NCBI GenBank assembly: GCA_027943335.1 | Contig: BSBK01004085.1 | Span: 1 to 64,000 of the forward strand | From: Chamaecyparis obtusa | Taxonomy: Eukaryota > Streptophyta > Pinopsida > Cupressales > Cupressaceae | Direction: 5' to 3' | DNA length: 64,000 nucleotides | Shown: positions 38,300 to 50,464 of the stretch, in pieces | Numbering within the stretch: position 1 is the stretch's first letter | How the letters are laid out: every line of letters begins with the position of its first letter | Notes under the pieces: model-generated | What the model saw: the letters and a program-made list of their open reading frames with translations, nothing else | Databases searched by the model: none | What the model was told of the DNA's origin: nothing | Made by a program: the position numbers and the translations under genes

Positions 38300-39740
38300 T
38301 ATAACCAAAAGTAAAAATTTTGGATTGTTCCACATTTGCACACTCTTGGATCCCTCGCCCTATAGTCTAATAATCTCTTTCTACTACTGCATGTGGACTT
38401 TGGTATTAATTTTCACTCCCATGGTAACCTATTAGTGGTTATGGACCCATCTTTGATTGAAAAGTTGTTTTATTTTGTGTCACTAGATGATTTTATGAGG
38501 AGTTGAAGGGGATTCTAGATTGTCTATGGTTATGTTTTCTCAAGATAATATATTCTTGGTAGGATACTAAGTGCCCCTTCTACTTTCCCTCTTAATTTTT
38601 TATATGGTTGTCATGGATGGTTATCCCTTTATGTGTACACCTCATTCTTTTACTTAGGCTAAATCAATGCCTCTTGCATATACTTTGTCCATTAGCTCTT
38701 GGATAGGATGTAATGGATGATGAGGTTTTCTTTTCCAATAATAGTATAGTCTATAGAGTTACCACATGTGTCTTTCCCTCCTAGACTTGCATCATTTATT
38801 TTTAAAGAATTATCTATCTATCTTAAATGAGAGAGTAGAAATTAAGCCCTATGCTAGAGTAAATTTTATGGTGGCATTTGATTCTTCAAAAGATAGGAAT
38901 GTTGTGTTCCTTAATTAGTTTAGATGTGGGACTAGCATTATCTTTTATCTTAACCTTAGTCACCTTGTTTTAACTCTCTAACTAATTCTATTGCTAATAT
39001 GTCTACTTAGATCATATTGTCTTATTTTTCTCTCTATTTTTGGTGTAACTATGATATTGAGGCCATTGAAAAATCTCTATAGGTTATTTTATTATGGTTC
39101 ACACAACTATGCCAAATTACTGCCATACCTCATTTTCTATATACTAGTGGATATTATCTTCTTGAAGGCTCTTCCTAGGGATATTTTCTTGTAGGTGAAT
39201 GACTAGCCTTGGACTAATTCTATTGAATATGATGACATCCTCATCCATTATATGCATTACTTTTCTATTAATAATTTTTCTTTAGATTGTCCCCGTGCTA
39301 TCCATGATAATACCTACTCTACTTGGTAATAGAATTACCCCAACCACCTTACTATATTTCCCAAGAGTTCCAGCTCCAAACTAGGGGATTTGACTCATTT
39401 TGTGATCATGTAGCATTCCTAATTCTTAGAGTGCTTTTTATTTGGTCTAGTGAGGTTCATATGTATATCCCTTTGTCCTTGTTGGAGTGTCCTCCTTAAT
39501 TTTTTAATCTTAGTGCCCTCCTATGTTGCACTTTAATTTAGCAAAATATCATATTATTATTACTACATTTTTTAATATTACATCTATAGTTAGGCATTCG
39601 TCTCCCCATATAGTTCCCTAGATCTTGCTATCTATGGTGGCTTCACCCTTCTCCTTGGTACAAGGACGTAGAGAACTATTCTTTCTGTTCTATTTTTTCA
39701 AGAAGAAAAAAGAGACCTCCCAAGTCCACTTTTAGTCACA
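38300..39740 (+). pseudogene. LINE ORF1 relic
   Basis: Heavily decayed. The clearest part is 39120-39300: ILVDIIFLKALPRDIFL, then SIEYDDILIHYMHYF and FSLDCP, which matches the end of DUF4283 and the zinc-knuckle approach of plant LINE ORF1; the Cys positions are partly lost (CMHC to YMHY). Earlier parts (38580-38900) read as short frames with many stops. No ORF2 follows. Confidence 0.5.
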
Positions 39741-40917
39741 CGGTCAAAGTAAGTGTGTGTGGTTGGCTAGTAAGAGTTTAACATCATTTTGGCTACTTCC
39801 ATTAGTGTTGTAATTGGTGATTTGGCTACAAAAATGTTGTAGTTAAAATTATTATCTTATTTTGAAAATAGCAATTCTTTAACCTCTTTCAAAATTATAT
39901 AAATTATTATCTTTTAAATAACAAATGAAACTATTGAAATATTTTTTAATATACATTTACTTTATTGATATAATTATATACTTAAGATATGAAGTAAATA
40001 ATTTATATAGATTATGGACAAAATCTATGTCTTAAATACATCTATCAAAAAATACTAAACATGTGTCATGTATTTAAGATATTTATATAACTATAAAAGA
40101 ATTATCAAACACCAAAATAAATTTTGGTGTCTTTTAGTTAAATATATTCATGATTTTATATATATTGTTGGAAATAGAGAAAATAAATCAGGACAGTTGA
40201 GAAAATTTATTTGATGTATACTCTTTAACAAAAAAATTGACTTCATGATATGCATTGTTAATAAATTGACAAAGAATCTTTTTTTATGAGTGATTTTATA
40301 TCATCCACAATTCTTGATATATCTCTGACTAAGACCTAAAGAGATTGAGTGGTAACTATTATACCAGTAGGTGAATGATGACATGTCATCAACAAGAACC
40401 AAAGAGACTCGGTGGTAGCTATTATGCCGACAAGTGCCTAACAATATCTCTTCAACTAAGAACTAACATGAATGAAAGAGTCTTAAATACATATATCCAA
40501 ATACACCAAATACACCTCTCTCAAATAGATGTATTTAAGATATGTGATGTATTTATGTAGAGTTTTAAATAAAATTAAACTAAAACATATTTTTATATTT
40601 AAAATATCATTATCATTTAAAAAATGTTGACAAAAACATTAACTAATAAAATGTTTGGTAGTTGAGAAAATATATAAAGTCTTATTAGTTGGACAAAAAA
40701 TTTAATCTACATATTATAATATTGCTAACAAGATTCAACTATGTAGTTTTCTAGCATGAATAAATAGTTCACAAATATCTGTCTCTCATCATTAGAACGA
40801 ATGATACAGTTGGCATTTATTACATTAAGCATGGGAAAAAAGTGTATCATTATTTGCCCATTCATTATTTTCATTATATAACAACCAAAGGGTGTGATTT
40901 AATATTTCTATTGAAAA
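39740..40917. other. Upstream region of the P450 gene
   Basis: AT-rich. An imperfect 43-bp pair lies at 40331-40373 and 40394-40436 (CTAAAGAGATTGAGTGGTAA and CCAAAGAGACTCGGTGGTAG). TTGAC cores, the WRKY-binding W-box core, occur near 40237, 40266 and 40627; whether they act is unknown. Confidence 0.4.
40875..40881 (+). promoter_or_regulatory. Candidate TATA box of the P450 gene
   Basis: TATATAA, 37-43 bases before the ATG at 40918. A start site at the usual distance would leave a leader of only about 10 nt, so a farther promoter is possible. Confidence 0.35.
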
Positions 40918-43900
40918 ATGGAGCAAGCGCTGATTATAGGCGGGTATTTATCTTGGGAGCAATGGCTTGTGACGGGAGTAGTACTCACTGTGACGCTGCT
41001 TGTGTGGAAAACATTGTCGGTTTCAAGAGAAAGCACCCCAAATCTGCCGCCAAGATCTACTGGATGGCCGCTCATCGGAGAATCCATCAGTTTCTATCGT
41101 GGCATGCGATCCGCTCAACCACGAAAAATCATCCAAGATCTTGAGAAAAAGTAGTACAATTCATTCTCTTTACCCAATTCAATTTTTTTGTATTATAGAT
41201 GTTATGAGTACAAAAATTAGGGTTTCCTGGTCTCTACTCAATTCAGAAGGTTGATTACTGAGCATTCTCAGATTCTTCTGTTCTTCGTGGCCCCTCTTGT
41301 CTTTTTTTTTTTCATGAAATACGGTTTATAAAGCTTTGGGTACTTTTTATTTTTGAGATAATCGATTGGAAACGAGATTGAAGATCATTTGTAATGCAGG
41401 TATGGACCAGTTTTTAGAACGAATCTGTTTGGGAGAAGACGGATGGTTGTATCAGTTGATCCAGAGTTCAATAGATATGTTTTGCAAAATGAGGGCAGAT
41501 TGTTTGAAGCCAATTACCCCCAATCTTTCAGAGATCTTGTTGGGAAATATGGTTTACTCACTATTCATGGTGATCTTCAGAAGAAGCTCCATGCAGTTGC
41601 GGCCAATTTGTTGAAACAGGACAATCTCATGTCAGACTTCATGGATGATATTCAAGCTACCCTGTTTGCAGATATGCAGAAATGGCAGCAAAAGGGTGTC
41701 ATTCGTCTTCAAGAGGAATGTAATAAGGTATGTTGTAGATGTAGTTTTTATTTATTTTTAAGGTTTTATATCATGATTAAAATGGGCGCAGGCTATTTTC
41801 TGGATAAAAAAACAAATTCAGATCTACGAAAATAGTCATTTTTTTTCAAAATTTTTTTGTTGTTTTTTATTTAAAATATGCAGATCATAAAGAACAGATC
41901 TTGAAAATTTCGCAAAAATCTGTTGTGTTTTCAGATTTGTCAAATCAGATCAATAGTACATTTTGTCCTAGGATAAGAGCCTCCAAATTAAAATGTATCT
42001 TACCAATAATTTTTATTAATTAAGAAAAAAATATAACTCCTTAGCTTGAAACTTCTTTTAATAAAATAACTATTTTTATGTTTCAAATTTTAGTTGTGTG
42101 TGGATTTTAGAGATGTGATATTTAGGAGTTTGGGCATCACAAATACAAAAGAAGATCTTTGATTAATTTTAACATATTAAAAGCTATTAGATTTAAAAAC
42201 TTTATAGAACTGACAGTTATTATTTAGAAATGATAAATTAAGTATTTATTTGGGTGATCAATTAAACTTTGAGACATTTCTATTGATAATAATTGTAAAA
42301 TAGTAATATTGAATTAGGAAAAAATAAACAAATAATTAAGAAATATCTAATATAACAAAATAAATAAATAAATTTTATAGCTTAATAGATAATAGTTGAT
42401 AATTTTTTTATTTTTTTATTGAAAATAAAAGATCATATATTAATACAAAACTTATAGTTGTCACTAAGACATTTTAGTACTTATTTTTTAAAAAAATATT
42501 AACAATTATTATAAATTTATTGACATAATATTATAACTTCTTCTAAATAAAAATACAAAAGACAATCACAATATGAAGCATAAAATATCATTATTATACC
42601 TTCAATTTTTTATAAATTATCAAAATATATTTTTCTTTCTAACATATAAAATGATCATTTAAAATTTATATCATATATTTAATAAATCTTAAATATTAAA
42701 TACTCAACTAATTTTAATTTTTTCTATATTGAGATTTTTGTTCAATTGATATGTTAATTTTTTAATTATACTATAATAGTAAGATTTCATGTCAGCTCAT
42801 TCTAATTGTTGACAAGTATTGATATGATTTTTTTAATTTGTAGTTACAATGTAATATTATTTATGAATTATTATACTTTATTTTACATTGATTTAATTCT
42901 ACTATTTTTTTTTATTTTTTATTATTATTTATATTTTTTTCAAATCTATAATTATATAAATAATTTTATTGTTTAGAATTTATTTCACATTAATAGTCTC
43001 TCTTTAAATATATAGGTCCTTCTCAAAATAATGGGCAAAAAGTTGTTGGACTTAACTCCTTCTGAAGAGACAGAAGAACTCTTCAAGGCTTTTGAGGCAT
43101 ATGTGGTAGCTATCCTTGCTATCCCCATCAAATTCCCAAGATCTAGTTATGCAAAAGGGATTGAGGTATCTAGCTTATTCCAATGATGTTTGTTTGATGA
43201 ATATAAATGTATTTGGATATAATATTGATGTTAGGTCATGACAAATGCAGGGGAGAGAAACAATCAAAAGAAAGATTGAAGAGTGTATAGAGGAGAGAAG
43301 GCAAAATCCTCACGTGATTCGTAATGATTATCTAACCAAACTTTTGAAAGAAGAATCATGGTCCAATGAAATTATTAATGATCTTTTATTATTTATAATG
43401 TTTGCTGGTTATGAGACTTCTTCCACGAGCATGGCCTTTGCAATAAAATTTCTTACGGACAATCCACAAGCATTGGAGGAACTAAGGGTAAGTGCCACTT
43501 GTAGTTAAAGATGAAATTATAGAAACTAATTAGGCATAAGAAATATTAATTTACTAAAGTGGGTCTCAATATTAAAAAAACAAGATCTTTAGTAGATATG
43601 GCAACAAAAATTTATTTTAGTTGATAATCTAAAGGGGCCCTATAACAAATGGTTCATAAGGCACAACACTTGTTGAATGTTTTGAAAATGGTGTGGCAAG
43701 CTAAGTGGGCTTAACCTTGGAGAAAAATATGTGGTTAAGTATGTTTGATTTGGGGTTGTACTGGAATGGGTGACCTCCCAGGAAGGCCCAATGCTTCACC
43801 TCTATAAGCATCACCTAGATGCAATTAGTGCTAAGTGTTACATTCATTCTCATGAGAGGTGGGTTCTTATGAACCACTACTCATTAAACATGAGTCAATG

Positions 43901-45407
43901 AGTTTAACTCAAATACTACAAAGTTGAATCCTGATAGTAATATCACAATATAAAATAAATTATATTTAACATGATAATTTTTTAATTCTAATATTTATTT
44001 TAAGATGGGCATTATTTTGATGTATTTGACTTTTTTTTAAAGTATTAAAAATCTTTTTTAGAAAATAGGCACACACCATGCTAGTTGTTTACATGGTAGA
44101 TATTGGGCACACAACTTACATGTCTTAGAATTCAATATAACTAGACTATAAAATGTATACTCTTGGTCACTCCTAATAATTTTGATCATATTTTCATAAA
44201 AAATAGGTTATTATGAAAGATCTTACATGTCTTAGAATTCAATGTACCTAGACTATAATATACAAACTCTTTCACACTCATATAATTTTGATCATATTTT
44301 CATGGTCATGAAAATAGGCCATTATGAAAGATCTTACATGTCTTAGAATTCAGTTTACTTAGACTATAAAATGCATATTCTTTCTCACTCCTATAATTTT
44401 GATTATATTTTCATGGTCGTGAAAATAGGCCATTTTGTAAGATACTTGATTCAAGTTTGGATTGTATAGGTTGAGCATGATTCTTTATTGAAGGATAACA
44501 AAAATAGAAAGTTGACATGGGATGATTATCAAGCAATGAAATTCACTCATTGTGTGAGTAAATAATTCAATATTCTTTGTTATGTTCTTATTTTTTCATA
44601 ATATTTAATTTTCTTAGACAAGCAAATTGGCATCGATGTACATAATTTAGTTTGCTTGGTAGGTGATAAAAGAAACTCTTCGATTGGGTAATGCTAGCCT
44701 AGGGGCTTATAGAGAAGCAAAAACTGATATCAAATTTAAAGGTACCATTTAGCAAAATCATAATTTAACTTTAATATTTCTTAAGTTGCAAGTTGGAAAT
44801 TTTAATGTTACACTATTGTAAATTATTTTAGTGCAAATGTAGATTTTGTCATTCCCAAAGGCTGGACAGTGTTTGTCCTCCTAGTTGGCACACATTTGGA
44901 TGAAAAATACTATCCTGAACCATTCACTTTCAATCCATGGCGTTGGCAAAATGAGTCTCCTGTAGTATGTTAAGGCACCAACCCCATTTATTTAAATATA
45001 GATTTCTAAAAATTATAGATGGTATTATGTGTTATATAATGTGAATTGGGCTGAAATTGTTCATTTAATTTGTAGGTTTTGTCTCAAAATCCATGGTTTA
45101 TGCCATTTGGGAGAGGCGCTCGATTGTGTCCAGGGTTTCATTTGGCTAGATTTGAAATTGCTCTCTTCCTACATAACTTTGTCACCAAATTTAGGTGAAG
45201 TTTTCTATCATTTTTAAAAATACATGTGTTATATGATCATTGTTGAGAAAAAGTCATCTTCTTTAAATTAAAAGATCAAGGAATGACTAATTTGAGTGAT
45301 TGATGATATGTGTGTGTAGGTGGGAACCCATTGAAGATGATCGAATTCGTTACTTTCCATCCCCCACCCTAGTAAAGCACCTTCCCATTCATTTATATGA
45401 TTGTTAA
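40918..45407 (+). CDS. Cytochrome P450, CYP720B-like (CYP85 clan), 9 exons
   Basis: Nine exons with GT-AG borders join in frame to 1440 bases (479 residues): 40918-41150, 41400-41727, 43016-43165, 43251-43487, 44470-44553, 44663-44741, 44843-44964, 45076-45194, 45320-45407. Residues 12-30 form a membrane anchor, then LPPRSTGWPLIGE (proline hinge). The I helix has AGYETS (about 289-294), the K helix ETLR (348-351), FNPWRW marks the PERF region, and FGRGARLCPG (422-431) binds heme through Cys429. The C-terminus reads LVKHLPIHLYDC. Length, motifs and wording resemble CYP720B enzymes, which oxidise diterpene olefins or alcohols to resin acids at the endoplasmic reticulum in conifers; the subfamily and substrate are inference. 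No stop or frameshift breaks it. Introns 2 (1.29 kb) and 4 (0.98 kb) are repeat-rich. Confidence 0.9.
41728..43015 (+). other. P450 intron 2
   Basis: GTATGT donor, TATAG acceptor. Strongly AT-rich, without a recognisable element. Confidence 0.8.
43640..43860 (+). repeat. 5S rRNA-like sequence in P450 intron 4
   Basis: 43733-43789 matches the 3' half of plant 5S rRNA: GGTTAAGTATGTTTG for the A-box region, TTGTACTGGAATGGGTGACC and TCCCAGGAAGGCCC for the intermediate element and C-box region. The upstream stretch with GCAAGCTAAGTGGGC may belong to it too. The complete 5S gene is not present. Cassandra-type TRIM elements carry such a sequence in their LTRs, and 5S-derived SINEs also exist; no primer-binding site or paired LTR is obvious here, so it may be a solo LTR, a SINE or a 5S pseudogene. 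Confidence 0.65.
44113..44445. repeat. Three tandem units of about 110 bp in P450 intron 4
   Basis: Each unit has CTTACATGTCTTAGAATTCA, TAGACTATAA, TCACTC, ATAATTTTGATCATATTTTC and ATAGG(C/T)(C/T)AT in order. Starts are near 44113, 44222 and 44332. Confidence 0.9.
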
Positions 45408-45477
45408 TTACATGATTACAAGTGGATAGCATTAAGACATGAGATTTTAATTTTTGTTAAATATAAATATATAAAAT

Positions 45478-45483
45478 AATAAA
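45478..45483 (+). terminator. Candidate polyadenylation signal of the P450 gene
   Basis: AATAAA, 71 bases after the stop codon. Confidence 0.45.
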
Positions 45484-45771
45484 GAATATTGTCGATTATG
45501 GACAGAAAATAAAATGTTTGGAATTATGTATACATTAGTCATTCTAGTTAAAATCATGGCTTAAACTAGATTTCTAGATTTATTCTATTTTGCAACTAGC
45601 AACAAGTGTTTATATGTATGTACTACACATAAAAATTTACAATCAATAATATTTTTTTAGATATGGTGTTTTACTCTATATTCTCAGGTAAATCAAATTA
45701 TTTATCAATATGTGATATTAACTATAAATTAGACTAATAAAATTGAGAATAATGAACAATTCTAGTTAAAG

Positions 45772-45772
<1 letters not shown>

Positions 45773-45865
<93 letters not shown>

Positions 45866-45880
45866 TACACACACACACCA
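45773..45880. repeat. Compound (CT)n(AT)n(AC)n microsatellite
   Basis: About 45 bases of CT, then about 40 of AT, then ACACACACAC. Confidence 0.97.
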
Positions 45881-46272
45881 AAAAAATGAAGAAAGAAAAA
45901 AACTATTACTATCCTCCTAAATATGATTTAATATTAGATTAAATTAATCGTATCACATTTTTATTATGTGGTGTTAATTGAGAAAGATTATTAAACAAAA
46001 TTTTAATTCTAATTGTTAAACATTAAGCTCTATTAAGCTTCTTTTAATCATTTATATAACAATTTTTTTCCCTTTTTGAAACATCTAGACATTCTAATCT
46101 TCATAAAGGTTAAGAAATGATAATGAACCAAGTTGTGACTTGGTAAACAGATTAATATTAAGCTTAGATTTTATTATCTAAGAGATGTGGAAGATGGAGC
46201 ATTATTTTTATTTTTATTTAGTGTTACATGTATTACATATTTGTTAGATATTAAGTTTATTGAGTTTCTTTT

Positions 46273-46430
46273 TGTTGATGTTTTGTAGTTTCAGTCGGAT
46301 AAACAGTATGAGTCAATACTAGTGAAGATATATGTGTGTGTGTGTCTATGTGTGTGTGTGTATATGTATGTATGTATGTATATGTGAGTGTGTGTGTATA
46401 TATGTATATATATGTGTGTGTGTGTGTGTG

Positions 46431-46508
<78 letters not shown>

Positions 46509-46674
46509 CATAATTGTCATTTATTAATTACATAATAATGAATAGGCATGTCTCATGAAAGGACATGTCTCTTCTTGGCCCATTCTCAATATAAATACAA
46601 GAGATTGTTGCATTTCGAAAACATACACTTTTACTGTAGTGCTATTACATTTGCAATGATCCTAAACATTAACA
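46273..46674 (+). repeat. 5' LTR with expanded TG/CA/TA microsatellite
   Basis: 402 bases. Positions 46330-46505 are a compound TG, TATG, CA and TA microsatellite that is much shorter in the 3' LTR. Open frames of Cys/Val/His/Thr repeats over it are artefacts. Confidence 0.95.
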
Positions 46675-47996
46675 TGGTATCAGAACCAGGCTGCAAATGA
46701 AAGGCAAGCATCATCAAGTGTTAAATTTGTTTGGATTATCAAGCCTGTTGGCATCATGGAGAGCGGTTGAGACTAGACCTATCTTAGATGGGATCTCTCT
46801 CATTGCAGAGAGGCCACATATGGAGAACAGATCTCAAGGATCCCGTCCCTTGATCTCGTTGTGAAATATTACGTGAAGTGTGATTTGACCCCATGTAGCC
46901 TACAGATTGACTGTCCAGGTTTTGGACTGTGGTTTGAAAGCCCTGGACCGCATGGCAGAGGAAGTCTACGTGTGATGGCAGTCTGCGTGGATTGGAGAAT
47001 AATTCCCACAGTCTGCTAAAAAAATGAAAACTGGGTGAAATGCATTGTGTAGGTCTGCATATCATTTTTGAAGCAGAGATTCGCGTTCTCTGTGTTGTGT
47101 AACATCGCAAGCAAGGCACGTAATTTAGTAGCGAGGATATATATTGGGTAGCGACACCTATATATTGGGAGCTATAGTATTAATATTTTGAATCATTCAA
47201 TGGTGATAATGTTAATGAAGTTCGTTCTTTTATGGAAAAAAAATAAGAGGATTTCATCATTGAACAAGTACAATCGAGAAACCTCTAATGTCTGGAGACT
47301 AATACACTGGAATATTATTATTACTTGCCATAGTTTTTACCGGTGGTGTTGATTCAAGTGAAAGTTGTTGTCGGTTGAAGACTGTGTGTGGGATCAAGTC
47401 CACCGCATGGACTTCCTTCTTTTCTACATGAGAGTGTACCAGCCCTTTGGTCAGAATTCAATCTAAGAGGCGGCTTGTGGATGAGATAAATTTCGCGGGG
47501 TGGGTCACCACTAGTTGCGAGTTTTTGAGAGGACATGACAGAATACATGAATGTTAGTGTTCTTCGGTATGGAGACTTAAGCAAACACAATATCATCTAC
47601 ATAATAAATGTTATGAATTACACATGAACCATAATCAATAAGAAGACGGAGATCAACGGAAAGCTTTGTCGCCTTGGATATGTTATAAGTAATGACATAA
47701 CAACGTCGAGTCCCTTATAACGAATGAGGACTAAGAATATGGTGGTCGACTATTGACGGTTAAAACAAATATAATCAACATTGAGAACATTTTCTGAATT
47801 GTTGAATATGCACCTTCATTGAAGTAACTTGTGTCAAGGATGTTGATACGGAGATAAGCATTTATTATCCTTGAGTATTATTTTATCTATTTGTATTTTT
47901 ATACATACTATAAGAGTTATTTGCCTTGATCTTTTCTGGGAATGTTCTTGTAGGGAAAGAACTTCATGTTTTCGGAGGGAGTCTGACATTTCAAAA

Positions 47997-48158
47997 ATGG
48001 ACAAGAGGTTGATACAAGAACTTGAGCTTCAAAGGGAGCAGATAGAGGATATGGTTAAATCAACTTTTAATAATCTCGGACGTATTGATTTAGAGGGAGT
48101 AGACCATATCGAGATGGACTCTCCAGCATTGAAACTGTCAGATGACTATGAATTATGA
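47997..48158 (+). CDS. Small ORF inside the LTR element, unknown
   Basis: 53 codons from an ATG at 47997: MDKRLIQELELQREQIEDMV opens a charged helical stretch, then FNNLGRIDLEGVDHIEMD and a stop. The frame is open further upstream to 47871. The composition is protein-like and unlike the surroundings. It could be a captured host exon or a relic of the element's own ORF. I recognise no domain. Confidence 0.35.
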   Translation: MDKRLIQELELQREQIEDMVKSTFNNLGRIDLEGVDHIEMDSPALKLSDDYEL

Positions 48159-48261
48159 ATGCCTATATGGGCCCTGTGTAAATCACGAGGAAGTGACAAC
48201 TTCCAAATGATTATCACTTGTATTTGTAAGAGTTATTGAAATATGACGATCTTACAATAAC

Positions 48262-48706
48262 TTGACCTTCTATTGTGATAGACATCGTGTGATGGCTGAA
48301 ACAAATCACAATAGATGATTTCCTACATGGTGAATTTAGTTCCTTAAACAGACCATTGACCTTCGATTGTGATAGACATCATGTGATGGATAAAATAAAT
48401 CACAATAGATGATTTCCTGCATGGTGGATTTAGTTCCTTAAACAAACCATTGACTTTTTATTGTGATAGACATCGTGTGATGGCTAAAACAGTTCACAGT
48501 AGATGATTTCCTGCATGGTGGATTCAATTCCTTAAACAGACCATTGACCTTCTATTGTGGTAGACATCATGTGATGGCCAAAATAGATCACAATAGATGA
48601 TTTCTTGCATGGTGGATTTAATTCCTTAAACATAGCATTGACCTTCTATTGTGATAGACATCATGTGATGGCTGAAACAGATCACAATAGATGATACCTT
48701 GCATTA
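48262..48706. repeat. Five tandem 94-bp repeats with an internal hairpin
   Basis: Units start at 48262, 48356, 48450, 48544 and 48638, an exact 94-bp period. Most units contain CTATTGTGAT and, about 25 bases later, ATCACAATAG, a perfect 10-bp inverted repeat, then ATGATTTCCTGCATGGTGGA. Confidence 0.95.
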
Positions 48707-48886
48707 AGGATACATTACCTATGAAAATTTTGAGTTATGGTGAATATCATGAGACTTGATATTCTTGGTGAGACCATATCTCTTGATATCATGATGAGGT
48801 GATATATTCTCTCTTAAAAGTAATGGATCTTTTATGAATTGCATTTTTTTGGATTGATCTATTCATCCTCCCTAGCTAAGAGGGAG

Positions 48887-49229
48887 TGTTGATGTTTTTT
48901 TAGCTTTAGTCGAATAAACATTATGAGTCAATACTAGTGAAGATATGCATATATATTTAGTATATATGAGATGTATATATATACTTAAATATATATATAA
49001 TGTAAATATTAGAGAAATTAATATAATACTCAAGAGATATTATATATATGTATATATGTAATCATAATTGTCATTATATTAATTACAAAATAATTAATAG
49101 GTATGTCTCATGAAGGGACATGTCTCTTCTTGGCTCATTCTCAATATAAATGCAAGAGATTGTTGCATTTGGAAAACATATAATTTTACTGCAAAGCTAT
49201 TACATTTGCAGCGATCCTAAACATTAACA
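48887..49229 (+). repeat. 3' LTR
   Basis: 343 bases. Same start and end as the 5' LTR; the inner microsatellite is short (TATATTTAGTATATATG type). Confidence 0.95.
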
Positions 49230-49614
49230 CTTTTTAATAATTTTTATAATGATTTTCTTCTTCTTTTTGAAACATATACACATTCTAATATCCATAAAGA
49301 TTGAGAAATGACAATGAACTAAGTTGTGACTTGATAAAGAGATTAACATTAAGATTATGTTTTATTTCTAGGAAGGGTGGAAGATGGAGTGTTGTTTTTA
49401 TTTTTATTTTATATTACATATATGTTAAAAACTAAGATCTATTAAACTTTTTTTAATTTTAATTTATATAATGATCTTTTTCTTCTTTTTGAAACATCTA
49501 CACATTACAGTCTCCATAAATATTGAGAAATGGTAATGAACCAAGTTGTACAACTTGGTAAAAATATTAATATTTTAGCTTAGATTTTTTATCGGGGAGA
49601 GATGAAGACAATCA

Positions 49615-49671
49615 CACACAGATATATATATATATACATATATATATATGTATATGTATATATACATATAC

Positions 49672-49749
<78 letters not shown>

Positions 49750-49795
49750 ATATACATATACATATGTATATACATATGTATATATACATGTATAT

Positions 49796-49883
<88 letters not shown>

Positions 49884-49899
49884 ATATATATATATATAT

Positions 49900-49937
<38 letters not shown>

Positions 49938-49978
49938 ATATATATATGTATATGTATATGTATATGTATATATACATG

Positions 49979-50016
<38 letters not shown>

Positions 50017-50057
50017 CATATACATATACATATATATATATACATGTATATATATAT

Positions 50058-50095
<38 letters not shown>

Positions 50096-50155
50096 ATATA
50101 TATATATATACATGTATATATATATATATATACATGTATATATATATATATATAT

Positions 50156-50197
<42 letters not shown>

Positions 50198-50250
50198 ATA
50201 TATATATATATATATGTATATGTATGTATGTATATATATATATATGTATG

Positions 50251-50295
<45 letters not shown>

Positions 50296-50300
50296 ATATA

Positions 50301-50333
<33 letters not shown>

Positions 50334-50362
50334 ATATATATATATATCTGTGTGTGTGTGTG
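49615..50362. repeat. Long TA-rich microsatellite with TACATGTA words
   Basis: About 750 bases of (TA)n broken regularly by ATACATGTAT and TATGTATATG words, ending in (TG)n. All open frames over it (Tyr/Ile-rich, up to 282 codons on both strands) are artefacts of the repeat. Confidence 0.97.
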
Positions 50363-50464
50363 TTTGACAATATGGTGTCAATTTTTATATGAAGCTAATA
50401 AGAAATGCATACAATTGAATTTAGATGTAAGATGTCTTATTCTAACTTAGTTATAAAGTAATAA

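Larger units (their letters stand above)
46273..49229 (+). mobile_element. Complete non-coding LTR retrotransposon (LARD/TRIM-like)
   Basis: 5' LTR 46273-46674 and 3' LTR 48887-49229 both begin TGTTGATG and end ATTAACA. The flanks CTTTT (46268-46272 and 49230-49234) are an exact 5-bp target-site duplication. A primer-binding site TGGTATCAGAACC follows the 5' LTR directly (46675), complementary to initiator tRNA-Met with small changes, and the purine run AAGAGGGAG precedes the 3' LTR. The 2.2-kb interior has no gag or pol, so the element would depend on another element's proteins. Confidence 0.95.
46015..49610. repeat. Old tandem repeat of about 180-240 bp units, split by the LTR element
   Basis: Three related units: 46015-46272, 49230-49430 and 49431-49610. 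Shared landmarks are TTTTTGAAACAT, ACACATT/AGACATT, CCATAAA or TCATAAA, AATGAACCAAGTTGT and GGAAGATGGAG (first two units). The second unit begins exactly where the retrotransposon's target-site duplication lies. Confidence 0.8.

Noticed and set aside
40842..41254. Overlapping plus frames near the P450 start
   Set aside because: Only the frame from 40918 gives the membrane anchor and proline hinge and joins exon 2 in phase.
46257..46535. Cys/Val and His/Thr repeat ORFs
   Set aside because: Translations of the TG/CA microsatellite in the 5' LTR.
49575..50450. Long ORFs (up to 282 codons) rich in Tyr and Ile on both strands
   Set aside because: They are translations of the TA microsatellite; several frames are open at once.
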